DNA of 64,000 bases from Candidatus Latescibacterota bacterium (lineage in GTDB: Bacteria; Krumholzibacteriota; Krumholzibacteriia; WVZY01): assembly GCA_011772205.1 (NCBI GenBank), contig WVZY01000008.1, forward strand, positions 186,001 to 250,000, written 5' to 3'. Positions 33,298 to 42,357 of this stretch are shown in pieces. Position numbers and translations under genes: made by a program. The notes under the pieces were generated by a model. It searched no databases and was not told the DNA's origin. It was given only the letters and a program-made list of their open reading frames with translations. How positions within the stretch are numbered: the stretch's first letter is position 1; each line of letters opens with the position of its first letter.

Positions 33298-36200
33298 TTA
33301 AAACTCAAATCCGAATCCGATGCGCCAAATTCGATGGGTCTCCCAAATCGTCGGGTCGTTGACCGCGTTAAAATCATCCAACCCGTCGTCGTCTATATCC
33401 TGGAGGTAGGCGCCTCCAAACTGACCCGTTTCAGTCAAGTAAGATCCATTATCCATGCCAGCTACGACCATTCCAGGGAACACCCCAGGTCTGGTTCCAC
33501 CCGGCAGGAGCACGTCGTCGTTCAGGAGATTTCTCCCTTCGAAGTACAACGTCAGCTCACGCCCGTAAATACTGAACTTCTTCCGGCCTTGGACGCTTAG
33601 CTTATGGTTCGATTCCACACGCATGGAATTCTCCCAGCTCGGATCTTGAAGTCTCGCGAACCGGTCGAAAGGCGTCCAGGGAAGGCCGCTACCGTATGAA
33701 TAGATCGCTGTGGCGCCCCAGCGGTTCTCATCTCTCAATCGAAGCGTCAAGTTGAATGTATGGCGCTGATCCCAGTTGAGCGGTAACTCGTCCGTTGGCA
33801 GGTGAGTGAGCCCCTCGGCCGAACGGCCGAAGTCCGCATCGCTCGCAACGCCGTCAGCAAACGAATAGGTGTAGTAAGCTTCGAATCCCAGCCGCCGGGT
33901 GAGCCGCTTCTCGAGCGAGACCTCGAGCCCTCTCGAGCTCGCGTAGGTCTTGTTGATGAATCGGAAACTCTGGATCCCGGTGGAATCGTCCGTGACGAGC
34001 GTCGAAGAGATCAGACCGAAGATGTCCTTGTTGAACACCACAAAATTCGCCGCGATATCTTCCGTGAACTGGTGCGAAATCCCCGCTTGATAAGAAATAG
34101 TAAGCTCGGGGCCGAGGTTGGGATTACCCAGGGTACCGAGAGAGCCAATCGCATCCTGTGTCCTAAAGAGGTATGTCCTGCTCGGCCACTGCGTGAATCG
34201 CCCGTAGTGGAAGAAAAATTTGTCCCTATCAGTGATCGGGAAGGCAAAACCCAGACGAGGGGACCAGTTGGTTTTGTACCTCTCCACCTCGGGATCGATT
34301 TCCGAACTCTGGATCTTGATCTTGTCATTGTTGCCCGTCGAGAAGAATTCGAATCGGAGGCCGGCGTTCAACACCATCCCCTCGTACTCCCACTTATCCT
34401 GGGCATACCAGGCGCCTTCCGTGTTGAAGTTATGGAATCTGTTGACGTTTCTCCCTTGCTGGTAAATCCCGGTTTCGGTGTTCAAGCGTCTCTGCGCCGG
34501 GAATACGCGCTCGTCCTGCTCTAGATCGTTATAAATGAGCTGAAGCCCGGTCTTCATTCGGTGACCTTTGAACTGCTCCGATGTGATGTCGGACTTCAGG
34601 AGATATTGAATCGACGTATTCTCGGAGTAGTACGGATAGTCGTATGCCGTTATGAAATAAGCGTTGTCCGGATCGGTGTACCAGACTGCTTGCGAGATTC
34701 CTCCTTCGAGATACGTTCCATTGGGAAGCGTTACCGGAAGTCCAGCCGAGGAAAACTGTGCCGGCTCCTTGCCGCCAACAGTATTCAACGTATGGAGCTG
34801 GAGACGGCTCATCTTGATCGAATAAAGGAGCTTGCTCGTAATGTTGTGGTTGAACGAAAGCTTCAAGTGAAGGTTCTCGTCTTCAACCTCCGGAGTGCGA
34901 GTCGCGGAGTTGAAGTACACGTACGACGTATCTTCCTTGAAGTTGCTGAATTCACTGAACGGGAATTGGAACCCATTGAAGAGAATCCACGACCTATATC
35001 CCGTCACCGTTTGGCCGTCCGGGGCAAGAATTGCCTCATCCCAGAGGACTGTCCTCTCACCGAAATCAACCGCTCGGAAGTTCGTATACGTGATAACATG
35101 GGATTCACCCGTGTCCGGATCACGGACGACCTCTTCGACGATAATCGGCCTTGGATTCAGTGATTGAGCATTCTCTACCCACGGACCGTGATCAACCACA
35201 GTGATGCCCTGGAAAGTATAGATCTCCTGCCCGGGAATCGTCTGCCGCAAGCGCTGGAAGTAGTAAACCTTCTGAACATGGCCGTCGATGTTCCAGTTGT
35301 GGCGGTAAACGTCGAACTTCGATCGCGAAAAGATCGCCTCACCGGTGAGCTTATATTTCTTTTGAATGAAAGAAAGCTTCGACTGAACATTGTAACTCTG
35401 GTGGAGCCGGGGACGCCATTTCAGCCAGTTTGTGATCTTCGTCTCTTCCCGGGGCTCAATCGTGTTGGTTTCGGTGTCGGTAAAGGTTGCATCCCCGGAT
35501 ATATAGTACCTGAGACTTCTTACGAATGCAGGACCCCCGAAACCGATACTTATCCGGTCGTAATTCGTGTACGTCTTATCCGCCCTACCAAAGTCGTCGG
35601 TCATGAAGCGAACCTCGCCGCCGAAGACGCTTCCGCCCTCTTTCGTAGCGATGTTGATGATCGCCGATTGAGCATCGCCGTACTCTGCATCCATGCCGCC
35701 AGAAATAATTTCAGAACCAGCAGAGCCAAAGTACCCCACTTCCACAGTGCCGCCGCCTAGAGGGTCATCAACCGGAACGCCGTCTATCTGGATTTGAACC
35801 TCGCCCGAACGACCGCCGCGGACGTGAAGTTCTTCCCCAGTCTTTACAATCCCTGATTTCAATGATATCGCTTCGATAACGTCATCAACGGGCATTTCCT
35901 CCACTTGTTCCTGATCCACAGACTGGCGTTGGTCCGACGCGGTCACCTCCACCATCGGCCTCTCCCCCGTGACGACGATTTCCTGTGTTTTCATTACGAT
36001 GGTTTCTTCGAGCTTAAAAGTGAGATCCACACCGCCGCCCGGACCAATGGCAACGTCCGGCTTCTCCGATGGCTTGTAACCCATCATCATTGCTTTTACC
36101 GTATACGTTCCAGCAGGAACACCACGGATCGCGAACTTCCCGTCCTCCAGCGTCATTGCTCCCATCGTAGTGCCCAATATGATGACGTTCGCGTAGGGAA

Positions 36201-36342
36201 GGGGCTTCCCCGTCTTGGCTTCTGTGACCGTCCCTGAGATGATGCCCGTGCCTTGAGCGAGGATCAGAGCCGGGACGCAGCACACAAATGCCAGCGTGAT
36301 GGCGGCGATAGTGCACATTCTCACGCGAGCGACCTTCAACAT
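33298..36342 (-). CDS. TonB-dependent outer-membrane receptor with CarboxypepD-like N-terminal domain
   Basis: A 1014-residue receptor. After the signal peptide (residues 1-30) comes a carboxypeptidase regulatory-like beta-sandwich (GIISGTVTEAKTGKPLPYAN to about residue 105), then a TonB-box-like QEIVVTGER, a plug (ISLKSGIVKTGEELHVRGGR; SEIISGGMDAEYGDAQSAI), and a 22-strand-type barrel ending in IWRIGFGFEF with terminal Phe. The substrate is not identifiable. ATG at 36342 follows AGGGGGTGG. It is the first gene of its transcription unit, with a good promoter about 160 bp upstream, and would be energised by the ExbB-ExbD-TonB proteins encoded 3-8 kb downstream. Confidence 0.94.
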   Translation of the reverse strand: MLKVARVRMCTIAAITLAFVCCVPALILAQGTGIISGTVTEAKTGKPLPYANVIILGTTMGAMTLEDGKFAIRGVPAGTYTVKAMMMGYKPSEKPDVAIGPGGGVDLTFKLEETIVMKTQEIVVTGERPMVEVTASDQRQSVDQEQVEEMPVDDVIEAISLKSGIVKTGEELHVRGGRSGEVQIQIDGVPVDDPLGGGTVEVGYFGSAGSEIISGGMDAEYGDAQSAIINIATKEGGSVFGGEVRFMTDDFGRADKTYTNYDRISIGFGGPAFVRSLRYYISGDATFTDTETNTIEPREETKITNWLKWRPRLHQSYNVQSKLSFIQKKYKLTGEAIFSRSKFDVYRHNWNIDGHVQKVYYFQRLRQTIPGQEIYTFQGITVVDHGPWVENAQSLNPRPIIVEEVVRDPDTGESHVITYTNFRAVDFGERTVLWDEAILAPDGQTVTGYRSWILFNGFQFPFSEFSNFKEDTSYVYFNSATRTPEVEDENLHLKLSFNHNITSKLLYSIKMSRLQLHTLNTVGGKEPAQFSSAGLPVTLPNGTYLEGGISQAVWYTDPDNAYFITAYDYPYYSENTSIQYLLKSDITSEQFKGHRMKTGLQLIYNDLEQDERVFPAQRRLNTETGIYQQGRNVNRFHNFNTEGAWYAQDKWEYEGMVLNAGLRFEFFSTGNNDKIKIQSSEIDPEVERYKTNWSPRLGFAFPITDRDKFFFHYGRFTQWPSRTYLFRTQDAIGSLGTLGNPNLGPELTISYQAGISHQFTEDIAANFVVFNKDIFGLISSTLVTDDSTGIQSFRFINKTYASSRGLEVSLEKRLTRRLGFEAYYTYSFADGVASDADFGRSAEGLTHLPTDELPLNWDQRHTFNLTLRLRDENRWGATAIYSYGSGLPWTPFDRFARLQDPSWENSMRVESNHKLSVQGRKKFSIYGRELTLYFEGRNLLNDDVLLPGGTRPGVFPGMVVAGMDNGSYLTETGQFGGAYLQDIDDDGLDDFNAVNDPTIWETHRIWRIGFGFEF

Positions 36343-36498
36343 AAATCCACCCCCTTGGCTTTCTTTTGGCGGCACAAATTATGTAAATGTGGTGGGGACA
36401 GGACTTCGGACAGACTTTAACTGTCCTTGGCCTTCAGGTGGGGTTACTCTAACATATTTCAAATAGAAATGCCAGTGTTTCAGCTGACTTTCGTTTGA

Positions 36499-36527
36499 AA
36501 TTTAAATAAGACAAAGCCGCATGTCAA
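36499..36527 (-). promoter_or_regulatory. Sigma70-type promoter of the TonB-receptor unit
   Basis: Minus strand TTGACA (36527-36522), 17-bp spacer, TAAATT (36504-36499): perfect -35, four of six in the -10. The leader would be about 150 nt. The remainder of the 234-bp spacer is AT-rich with no gene. Confidence 0.6.
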
Positions 36528-36576
36528 TCATTAATATAACGCGAATTTACGCGGATCGGACCGGTCCGATTTCGAT

Positions 36577-37608
36577 CTACGTTTCATACAGCCAGCAGCT
36601 CACCTGATGCCCCCTCGATATTTCTTTCAGGACCGGTTCTTCCTGCTGGCAAATCGGCTTCGCGTGCGGGCAGCGCGTATGAAACGGGCATCCGGGCGGA
36701 ACCTGCGCCGGGCTGGGCACATCACCCTGAAGGATGATTCGCTCGCTTTTCTTGGCTGGATCGAGGCTTGGGATCGCACTGAGGAGCGCCTCTGAATAGG
36801 GGTGCATGGCCCCCGAGTATAAACGCCCGCTATCCGTAATCTCTACGATTTTACCAAGATACATCACTGCCACTCGATCGCTGATGTATTCCACAACCCC
36901 AAGATCGTGAGCGATAAACAGATACGTGAGACCGAGGTCGTTTTGCAGATCCTTCAAGAGGTTTATGATCTGGGCTTGAATCGATACGTCGAGCGCACTC
37001 ACAGGCTCGTCGGCAATAACAAGATCGGGGCTCACCGCCAGGGCCCTTGCAATGCCGATCCGCTGTCTCTGCCCACCGGAGAATTCATGGGGATACCGGT
37101 TCATGTGTTCTGCAGGAATCCCTACGCGGTCGAGCAGCTCCACGACTCGATCCCGGATTCCTCCACCTTTTGCGAGCTTATGAATCTTGATTGCCTCCGA
37201 TATCATGCTTCCCACGGTCAGGCGAGGGTTGAGAGAGCCGAAAGGATCCTGAAAGATGATCTGCATCCGCCTTCTGAGTTTCCGCAACTCTCTGTTATTC
37301 AATGAAAAAACGGGGATCTCTTCGAAGGAGACTTCCCCTTCCGTCGCATCGATGAGACGAAGAATGACACGCGCAAGCGTCGTCTTGCCACATCCGGATT
37401 CACCGACCAGACCCAGTGTCTCCCCCCGGCGGATTTCGAAACTGACGCCATCAACAGCCTTGACGTGACCGACGATCCTGGAGAAGAAGCCTTTCCGAAT
37501 GGAAAAGTATTTTTTCAATCCCTCCACTCTGAGAAGCGTTCCATCGCTGCTGGAATGGGGAGGATCGACAACCTGAATTCTTTCGTGCTCGCGCGAATGA
37601 TCACTCAT
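36577..37608 (-). CDS. dppF: Oligopeptide ABC transporter ATP-binding protein (DppF/OppF-like)
   Basis: A 343-residue ATPase. Walker [19 protein letters not shown]-loop [19 protein letters not shown], signature [15 protein letters not shown], Walker [13 protein letters not shown] and H-loop [15 protein letters not shown] are all present. The C-terminal oligopeptide-transporter extension holds the Cys cluster [17 protein letters not shown] at 37608 follows GGAAGGA and overlaps the dppD stop by eight bases (ATGAGTGA); the frame continues 44 codons upstream inside dppD without need. Confidence 0.95.
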   Translation of the reverse strand: MSDHSREHERIQVVDPPHSSSDGTLLRVEGLKKYFSIRKGFFSRIVGHVKAVDGVSFEIRRGETLGLVGESGCGKTTLARVILRLIDATEGEVSFEEIPVFSLNNRELRKLRRRMQIIFQDPFGSLNPRLTVGSMISEAIKIHKLAKGGGIRDRVVELLDRVGIPAEHMNRYPHEFSGGQRQRIGIARALAVSPDLVIADEPVSALDVSIQAQIINLLKDLQNDLGLTYLFIAHDLGVVEYISDRVAVMYLGKIVEITDSGRLYSGAMHPYSEALLSAIPSLDPAKKSERIILQGDVPSPAQVPPGCPFHTRCPHAKPICQQEEPVLKEISRGHQVSCWLYET

Positions 37609-38584
37609 CGATATCCTTCCAGCATTTAACCATGTGGCCCCTGGAGATTTCGCGCACCTCAACCGGCTCGTTGTAGCATCGGTTTTCTGCGTACTTGCAG
37701 CGGTCCGAGAAACGGCAACCGACCGGATAATCCAGGGCATCCGGGACCCTTCCCGGAATCACCTTCAGTTTTTCTTTTCTTTTTGCCAAGCGGGGAATCG
37801 AAGCCTTGAGACCGAGCGTATATGGATGCCTCGGATCGTGGAAAATCTCGGTCACGGTTCCCTCCTCCATGATCTTCCCCGCGTACATAACCACTACCCT
37901 GTTCGCCGTCTCAGCAATCACTCCCAGGTCATGGGTGATCATCAGGATGGCCATGTTGAATCGCTCTTGGAGCGAGCGGAGCAGGTCGAGAATCTGCGCT
38001 TGAATCGTTACATCCAGCGCCGTCGTGGGTTCGTCGGCGATCAGCAACCTCGGACTGCAAGAAAGCGCCATCGCAATCATGGCGCGCTGGCGCATGCCAC
38101 CGCTCAACTGGTGCGGGTAAGACTTTGCGAAGGACTTCGGATCAGGGATCTTCACTAGGTCCAGCATTTCGAGCGTCCTCACCTCAGCCTCCTTCTTGCT
38201 GACCTTTTGGTGGAGAAGCACGGCTTCTTCTATCTGATAACCGCAAGTCAAAACTGGATTTAGGCTTGTCATAGGCTCCTGAAAAATCATCGAGATCTCG
38301 TTCCCGCGGATTTTCCTCATTTCCCGATCACTGAATTTTAGCAGGTCCTTCCCTTGAAAGAGGATGCTCCCACCGTTGATTTTACCCGGTGGATCCTGAA
38401 TCAGTCGCATGATGCACAGCGCGGTGACCGTTTTCCCGCAGCCGCTTTCCCCGACGAGGCCGAGTGTCTCCCCTGGATAGATGGAAAAACCAACCCCATC
38501 GAGGGCTCGGGCCAATCCCTCTTCCATCCGGAAGCTGCAACTCAAATCTCTTATTTCGAGCAGGCTTTCCAAGTCCTTATCCAT
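37601..38584 (-). CDS. dppD: Oligopeptide ABC transporter ATP-binding protein (DppD/OppD-like)
   Basis: A 327-residue ATPase with Walker [19 protein letters not shown]-loop [16 protein letters not shown], signature [15 protein letters not shown], Walker [13 protein letters not shown] and H-loop [14 protein letters not shown]. The C-terminal extension includes the Cys-rich [17 protein letters not shown] at 38584 gives the family length but has no SD. A TATAGT -10 ends 12 bases upstream, so the mRNA may have almost no leader. It pairs with DppF and would energise the permeases at 38757-40881 and possibly those at 17124-18914. Confidence 0.95.
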   Translation of the reverse strand: MDKDLESLLEIRDLSCSFRMEEGLARALDGVGFSIYPGETLGLVGESGCGKTVTALCIMRLIQDPPGKINGGSILFQGKDLLKFSDREMRKIRGNEISMIFQEPMTSLNPVLTCGYQIEEAVLLHQKVSKKEAEVRTLEMLDLVKIPDPKSFAKSYPHQLSGGMRQRAMIAMALSCSPRLLIADEPTTALDVTIQAQILDLLRSLQERFNMAILMITHDLGVIAETANRVVVMYAGKIMEEGTVTEIFHDPRHPYTLGLKASIPRLAKRKEKLKVIPGRVPDALDYPVGCRFSDRCKYAENRCYNEPVEVREISRGHMVKCWKDIDE

Positions 38585-38596
38585 AGATAAGTTAGC

Positions 38597-38626
38597 ACTA
38601 TATCGCCGGTTAGGACGCAGGGTCAA
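38597..38626 (-). promoter_or_regulatory. Candidate sigma70-type promoter of dppD-dppF
   Basis: Minus strand TTGACC (38626-38621), 18-bp spacer, TATAGT (38602-38597). Both boxes match five of six. The transcription start would be close to the dppD ATG. Confidence 0.6.
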
Positions 38627-38658
38627 GCAAAATCGCGGTGCCAATGCCTCTTATGCCA

Positions 38659-38710
38659 GCAACGGATCTATTGTTTGGCGGCCCCCATACCGGCAACGGA
38701 TCTATTGTTT
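38659..38710. repeat. Tandem 18-bp direct repeat upstream of the dppD promoter
   Basis: GCAACGGATCTATTGTTT occurs at 38659-38676 and again at 38693-38710, a 34-bp period (about three helical turns). The copies are perfect over 18 bases and partly similar just outside. They lie 33 to 84 bp upstream of the -35, a fitting place for regulator binding. The spacer between dppC and dppD (38585-38756) has no gene. Confidence 0.8.
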
Positions 38711-38756
38711 TGCAGGCAAGCTTCATACCATTAGCACCTGGCAGGACCATCGCCTA

Positions 38757-39857
38757 TCACACCGGAGTTCGGACATCCATTGCATCCCGCAATCCATCAC
38801 CCAGGAGATTGCAGGCAATTACTGCGGCGACGATTGCTATGGCCGGAAAAGCGGCAACCCACCAGGCGCTGAGCAGGACTTCTCTGCCCTCGAACACCAT
38901 GGCCCCCCAGCTCGGGGCAGGGGGCTGAATCCCGAGACCCAGGAACGAAAGCGAGGATTCGAGAAGAATAACGCCTCCGATTCTGAGCGTGGCCGCCACG
39001 ATCACGGGGCCCAGGGAATTCGGAATGAGATGTTTGTATATGATTCGCACCCGCCCCAGACCGGCCGCCCGCGCCGCCTCAATGAATTTCGTCTGCTTGA
39101 GCGACTGGACTTCCGTCCGCACCAATCGTGCAATTCCCATCCATGCCGTCGCCGCGATGACTGCAATAATGAGTGTAAATGAATTCGAAAACAGTGCTAC
39201 CAGCGTTAATACGATGAGGAGCCTGGGGAACGCCAGAAGTCCATCGACGACACGCATCGAGAGCCCATCGATCCATCCGCCAACATATCCAGACACCGCC
39301 CCAATTCCCGTGCCGAGAAGAGCGGCTAAGATCACCGCGATTACTCCGATCGAGAGCGACACTCTCGCTCCATACAACACCCGGGAAAGGATATCCCGGC
39401 CGAACTTGTCCGTCCCCATCGGGTGTCCCAGCGATGGAGGCATATACCGTTCCAAAACCGGCTCCGGCTGCTCCAAAGGATCGTACATCGACAATAGCGG
39501 TGCAAGAATCGCTGAACACAAGATAGCCAGCAGAAGCACGAATCCCACAACGCCCATTTTGTTTGCCCGGAATCTCTTGGAGAACGCGCCATGTCGGGCT
39601 CCGGATCTTATGGATTCCAGCCGCGAAACGCCTGCACCTGCCGCGTATATTACAAGCAGCCCGCCGAAAACGACGATGAGTTCTGCCCGCTCTCCCGCAC
39701 TCCCTTCATGCCAGATCTGTGAGATGTTCCCCGACTTCAGGATCAGAACGAATCCGTATGCATAGAAAAACAGAGTAAAAAGGAGCGAGAGTCCATGTCT
39801 CGTTGGGGCCGAACAACCTGGGATCCAGCGGAAGAATTCTACTCTACTATGCTTCAT
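38757..39857 (-). CDS. dppC: Oligopeptide ABC transporter permease (DppC-like) with extra N-terminal membrane region
   Basis: A 366-residue permease. Residues ~93-366 are a normal DppC: FRANKMGVVGFVLLLAILCS, GHPMGTDKFGRDILSRVLYG, the EAA loop QTKFIEAARAAGLGRVRIIY, and SSLSFLGLGIQPPAPSWGAM. In front are about 90 residues with two additional hydrophobic segments (about residues 22-40 and 59-76). ATG at 39857 follows CCGGAG by eight bases and starts 34 bp after the dppB stop; the frame runs another 60 codons upstream into dppB. The extension is unusual for the family. Confidence 0.93.
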   Translation of the reverse strand: MKHSRVEFFRWIPGCSAPTRHGLSLLFTLFFYAYGFVLILKSGNISQIWHEGSAGERAELIVVFGGLLVIYAAGAGVSRLESIRSGARHGAFSKRFRANKMGVVGFVLLLAILCSAILAPLLSMYDPLEQPEPVLERYMPPSLGHPMGTDKFGRDILSRVLYGARVSLSIGVIAVILAALLGTGIGAVSGYVGGWIDGLSMRVVDGLLAFPRLLIVLTLVALFSNSFTLIIAVIAATAWMGIARLVRTEVQSLKQTKFIEAARAAGLGRVRIIYKHLIPNSLGPVIVAATLRIGGVILLESSLSFLGLGIQPPAPSWGAMVFEGREVLLSAWWVAAFPAIAIVAAVIACNLLGDGLRDAMDVRTPV

Positions 39858-39891
39858 CTTGCGGCTCCGGAGCCAGATGCCGGTGATCGTT

Positions 39892-40881
39892 TCACTGATC
39901 CCGGCGATCACCCATATAGGCAAGCTTAATGCGTGGGTCAGCCAGCGCACAGGCCACATCCGCGAGGAGATTTCCCGCAATGACCATGCAGGCTCCAATG
40001 AAATTCGCGGCCAGAACAACGGGATAATCCCTGGCAAAAATCGAATCCACCATCAGTGATCCCATCCCCGGCCACGCGAACACCTTCTCTACGATGACGG
40101 ATCCACCGAGCAAGAACGGGAAAGAAAGGCCGACCACCGTCAGAACTGGAGGAAGCGCGTTTTTGAAAGCGTGCAGCCAGAAAACCCTCTTCTCATCGAG
40201 CCCTTTTGCGCGGGCCGTTCGGATATATTCCTGGCCAATCGCGTCCAGCACGCTGCCCCGCATATACCTCGCCAAGCCAGCGGCGCTCCCGAAACCCAGA
40301 ACGAATACGGGTAGAATCAAATGCGTCAACCGGTCTCCCGCCTGGCTCAACAAGCCGGTCGGCAGGGCGTGTATTGAAGACATCCCGCTCGAAGGGAGAA
40401 ACTGGAACTTCAGCGAGAAGAAAGTAATCAGCAAATAGGCGAGATAGAACGTGGGCACCGAGTACAGGATCAGAAAAGAGAAGGAGAGCGCTTTGTCCCT
40501 GAGACTATAGCGTCGCGCAGCGGCAAGCATTCCCAAGGCGAGACCCAAAATTACTTCGATTATAAGCGCCAGGACAGTCAACTGAAGCGTCCGGGGAATG
40601 GCTTCCCACAGCATTGCAGACACAGGGCGGTGCTCCGAAATGCTCACGCCGAAATCTCCGCGAACAAAACTCCAAACCCACTGGATATACTGCACGGGAA
40701 GCGGCCTGTCCAAGCCGAGCTGATCACGGACGGACACCATGACTCTGGGATCGATATCAGGGCTGAAATATCGGTTGAGAGGATCCCCTGGCGCAAACCG
40801 GAGAATAAAAAAGGTAGCAGTGATCGTGATGAAAACCAAAAGGGTGGCGTAAAGCGTGCGTCGAATGAGAAACAGTACCAT
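39892..40881 (-). CDS. dppB: Oligopeptide ABC transporter permease (DppB-like)
   Basis: A 329-residue permease: N-terminal TATFFILRFAPGDPLNRY, LGLDRPLPVQYIQWVWSFVRGDFG, the EAA-loop segment GQEYIRTARAKGLDEKRVFW with HAFKNALPPVLTVVG, and the closing LADPRIKLAYMGD. It begins 25 bp after gcvPB, so it appears to share the glycine-cleavage transcript. No peptide-binding protein is encoded next to it. Confidence 0.95.
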   Translation of the reverse strand: MVLFLIRRTLYATLLVFITITATFFILRFAPGDPLNRYFSPDIDPRVMVSVRDQLGLDRPLPVQYIQWVWSFVRGDFGVSISEHRPVSAMLWEAIPRTLQLTVLALIIEVILGLALGMLAAARRYSLRDKALSFSFLILYSVPTFYLAYLLITFFSLKFQFLPSSGMSSIHALPTGLLSQAGDRLTHLILPVFVLGFGSAAGLARYMRGSVLDAIGQEYIRTARAKGLDEKRVFWLHAFKNALPPVLTVVGLSFPFLLGGSVIVEKVFAWPGMGSLMVDSIFARDYPVVLAANFIGACMVIAGNLLADVACALADPRIKLAYMGDRRDQ

Positions 40882-40906
40882 TCGAAACCTGGATGTTCAC
40901 GAATTA

Positions 40907-42343
40907 TTATTCGTAGGGCTCAGCCAGCACCGGACGGCGGTTTGCCGTGATTTCATCCAGTCGCCCCACAGGGCATTCATGAGGGGCTTCCCTCAATAGT
41001 TCCGGCTGTTCGACAGCCTCTCTGGCGATCTGTTTCATGACGGCGATAAACCGGTCCAGCGTCTCCTTGCTCTCGGTTTCAGTCGGCTCGATCATCAAAG
41101 CCTCAGAGACCACCAGGGGGAAATAAATCGTTGGCGCGTGGAAGCCGAAGTCGAGCAATCGCTTGGCGATATCAAGGGTTCGGATTCCATGCTTTTTATA
41201 AGACTCCCCGGAAGCGACGAATTCGTGCATGCACCGCTCACCGTAGGGGATCGGAAATGTGTCCGCAAGAGCTTTGGCCAGATAATTCGCGTTTAGATTC
41301 GCCACGGCACTGACTCTGCGAAGCCCTTCGGCTCCGAGACGCTCGATGTAGACGAGGGCGCGGAGGTAAACGGCGAAGTTTCCATAGAACGAATGGATCG
41401 CGCCAACAGCGTCGGTGTTGTCATAAGAAAAACGATAATTTCCATCTTCGAACGTTACCCTGGGATTCGGGAGATAGCGTTCGAGCGCTGCTTTAACGCA
41501 CAGAGGGCCCGAACCCGGGCCACCTCCCCCGTGCGGTGTGGAGAATGTTTTGTGCAGGTTGAGATGCATCATGTCGAAACCCATGTCCCCGGGCCTCGCA
41601 TGCCCCAGAATCGCATTGAGGTTCGCCCCGTCGAGATAACACAGAGCGCCAGCTTTGTGCGTGATTTCTATTATCCTATCGATCCGACTCTCGAAGATAC
41701 CGAGCGTGTTCGGGACGGTGAGCATCAAGACGGCCGTCTTCTCGTCGAGCGCTTCAGCGAGAGCATCGATATCCACTTCACCATCATCTCCCGATCGGAT
41801 CGTCCGGGATTCGAATCCAGCCGTGTAGACGCTTGCGGGATTCGTCCCGTGGGCGGTATCGGGCACCAAGACCTTCGTGCGGCTCTCCTTCCGGTCGTCG
41901 AAGTGCTTCCTTGCAACGAACATCCCCAAGAGCTCACCTTGGGCACCGGCAGCGCTTTGAAGGGAGACGGCCTCCATGCCGGTGATTGCCGACAGCTTGT
42001 TTTCCAGCACGTGAATGACTTCCAGGGCACCCTGCAAGTCTTCGCACGACTGCTCGGGATGAAGCCCTGAGAATCCTTTCATAGCTGCCACGTCTTCGTT
42101 CACCTTTGGGTTGTATTTCATCGTGCAGCTTCCCAAAGGGTAGAGATCTCTATCGACGTGATGATTGAGTGTGGACAGTGCAACAAAGTGACGGACGACT
42201 TGCGGTTCGCTGACTTCAGGAAGCCCAACGCCCCCTTTTCTCCTGTATTCTTCAGGAATAGACTCGGGTATCGCAATCGGCTTGTTGGAAAAACGATAGC
42301 CTTTCCTTCCCTTCTCACTCTTGACGAATATTGTCTTTACCAT
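40907..42343 (-). CDS. gcvPB: Glycine dehydrogenase (decarboxylating) subunit 2
   Basis: The C-terminal, PLP-binding half of the split P-protein, which decarboxylates glycine and passes aminomethyl to the GcvH lipoyl arm. The PLP lysine is Lys265 in HLNLHKTFSTPHGGGGPG. LYPLGSCTMKYNPKVNE and SLQSAAGAQGELLGM are family signatures. At 478 residues the length is normal. ATG at 42343 is 14 bp past the gcvPA stop, with GAGGAG upstream; the frame opens 35 codons earlier inside gcvPA. Cytoplasmic, forms a tetramer with GcvPA. Confidence 0.97.
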   Translation of the reverse strand: MVKTIFVKSEKGRKGYRFSNKPIAIPESIPEEYRRKGGVGLPEVSEPQVVRHFVALSTLNHHVDRDLYPLGSCTMKYNPKVNEDVAAMKGFSGLHPEQSCEDLQGALEVIHVLENKLSAITGMEAVSLQSAAGAQGELLGMFVARKHFDDRKESRTKVLVPDTAHGTNPASVYTAGFESRTIRSGDDGEVDIDALAEALDEKTAVLMLTVPNTLGIFESRIDRIIEITHKAGALCYLDGANLNAILGHARPGDMGFDMMHLNLHKTFSTPHGGGGPGSGPLCVKAALERYLPNPRVTFEDGNYRFSYDNTDAVGAIHSFYGNFAVYLRALVYIERLGAEGLRRVSAVANLNANYLAKALADTFPIPYGERCMHEFVASGESYKKHGIRTLDIAKRLLDFGFHAPTIYFPLVVSEALMIEPTETESKETLDRFIAVMKQIAREAVEQPELLREAPHECPVGRLDEITANRRPVLAEPYE

Positions 42344-42357
42344 CTCCCGAAATCTCC

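Noticed and set aside
32015-33301. A 428-codon plus-strand open frame
   Set aside because: It lies wholly antisense to the PorV-like gene and GWxTD start, and crosses the strong hairpin; no recognisable domain.
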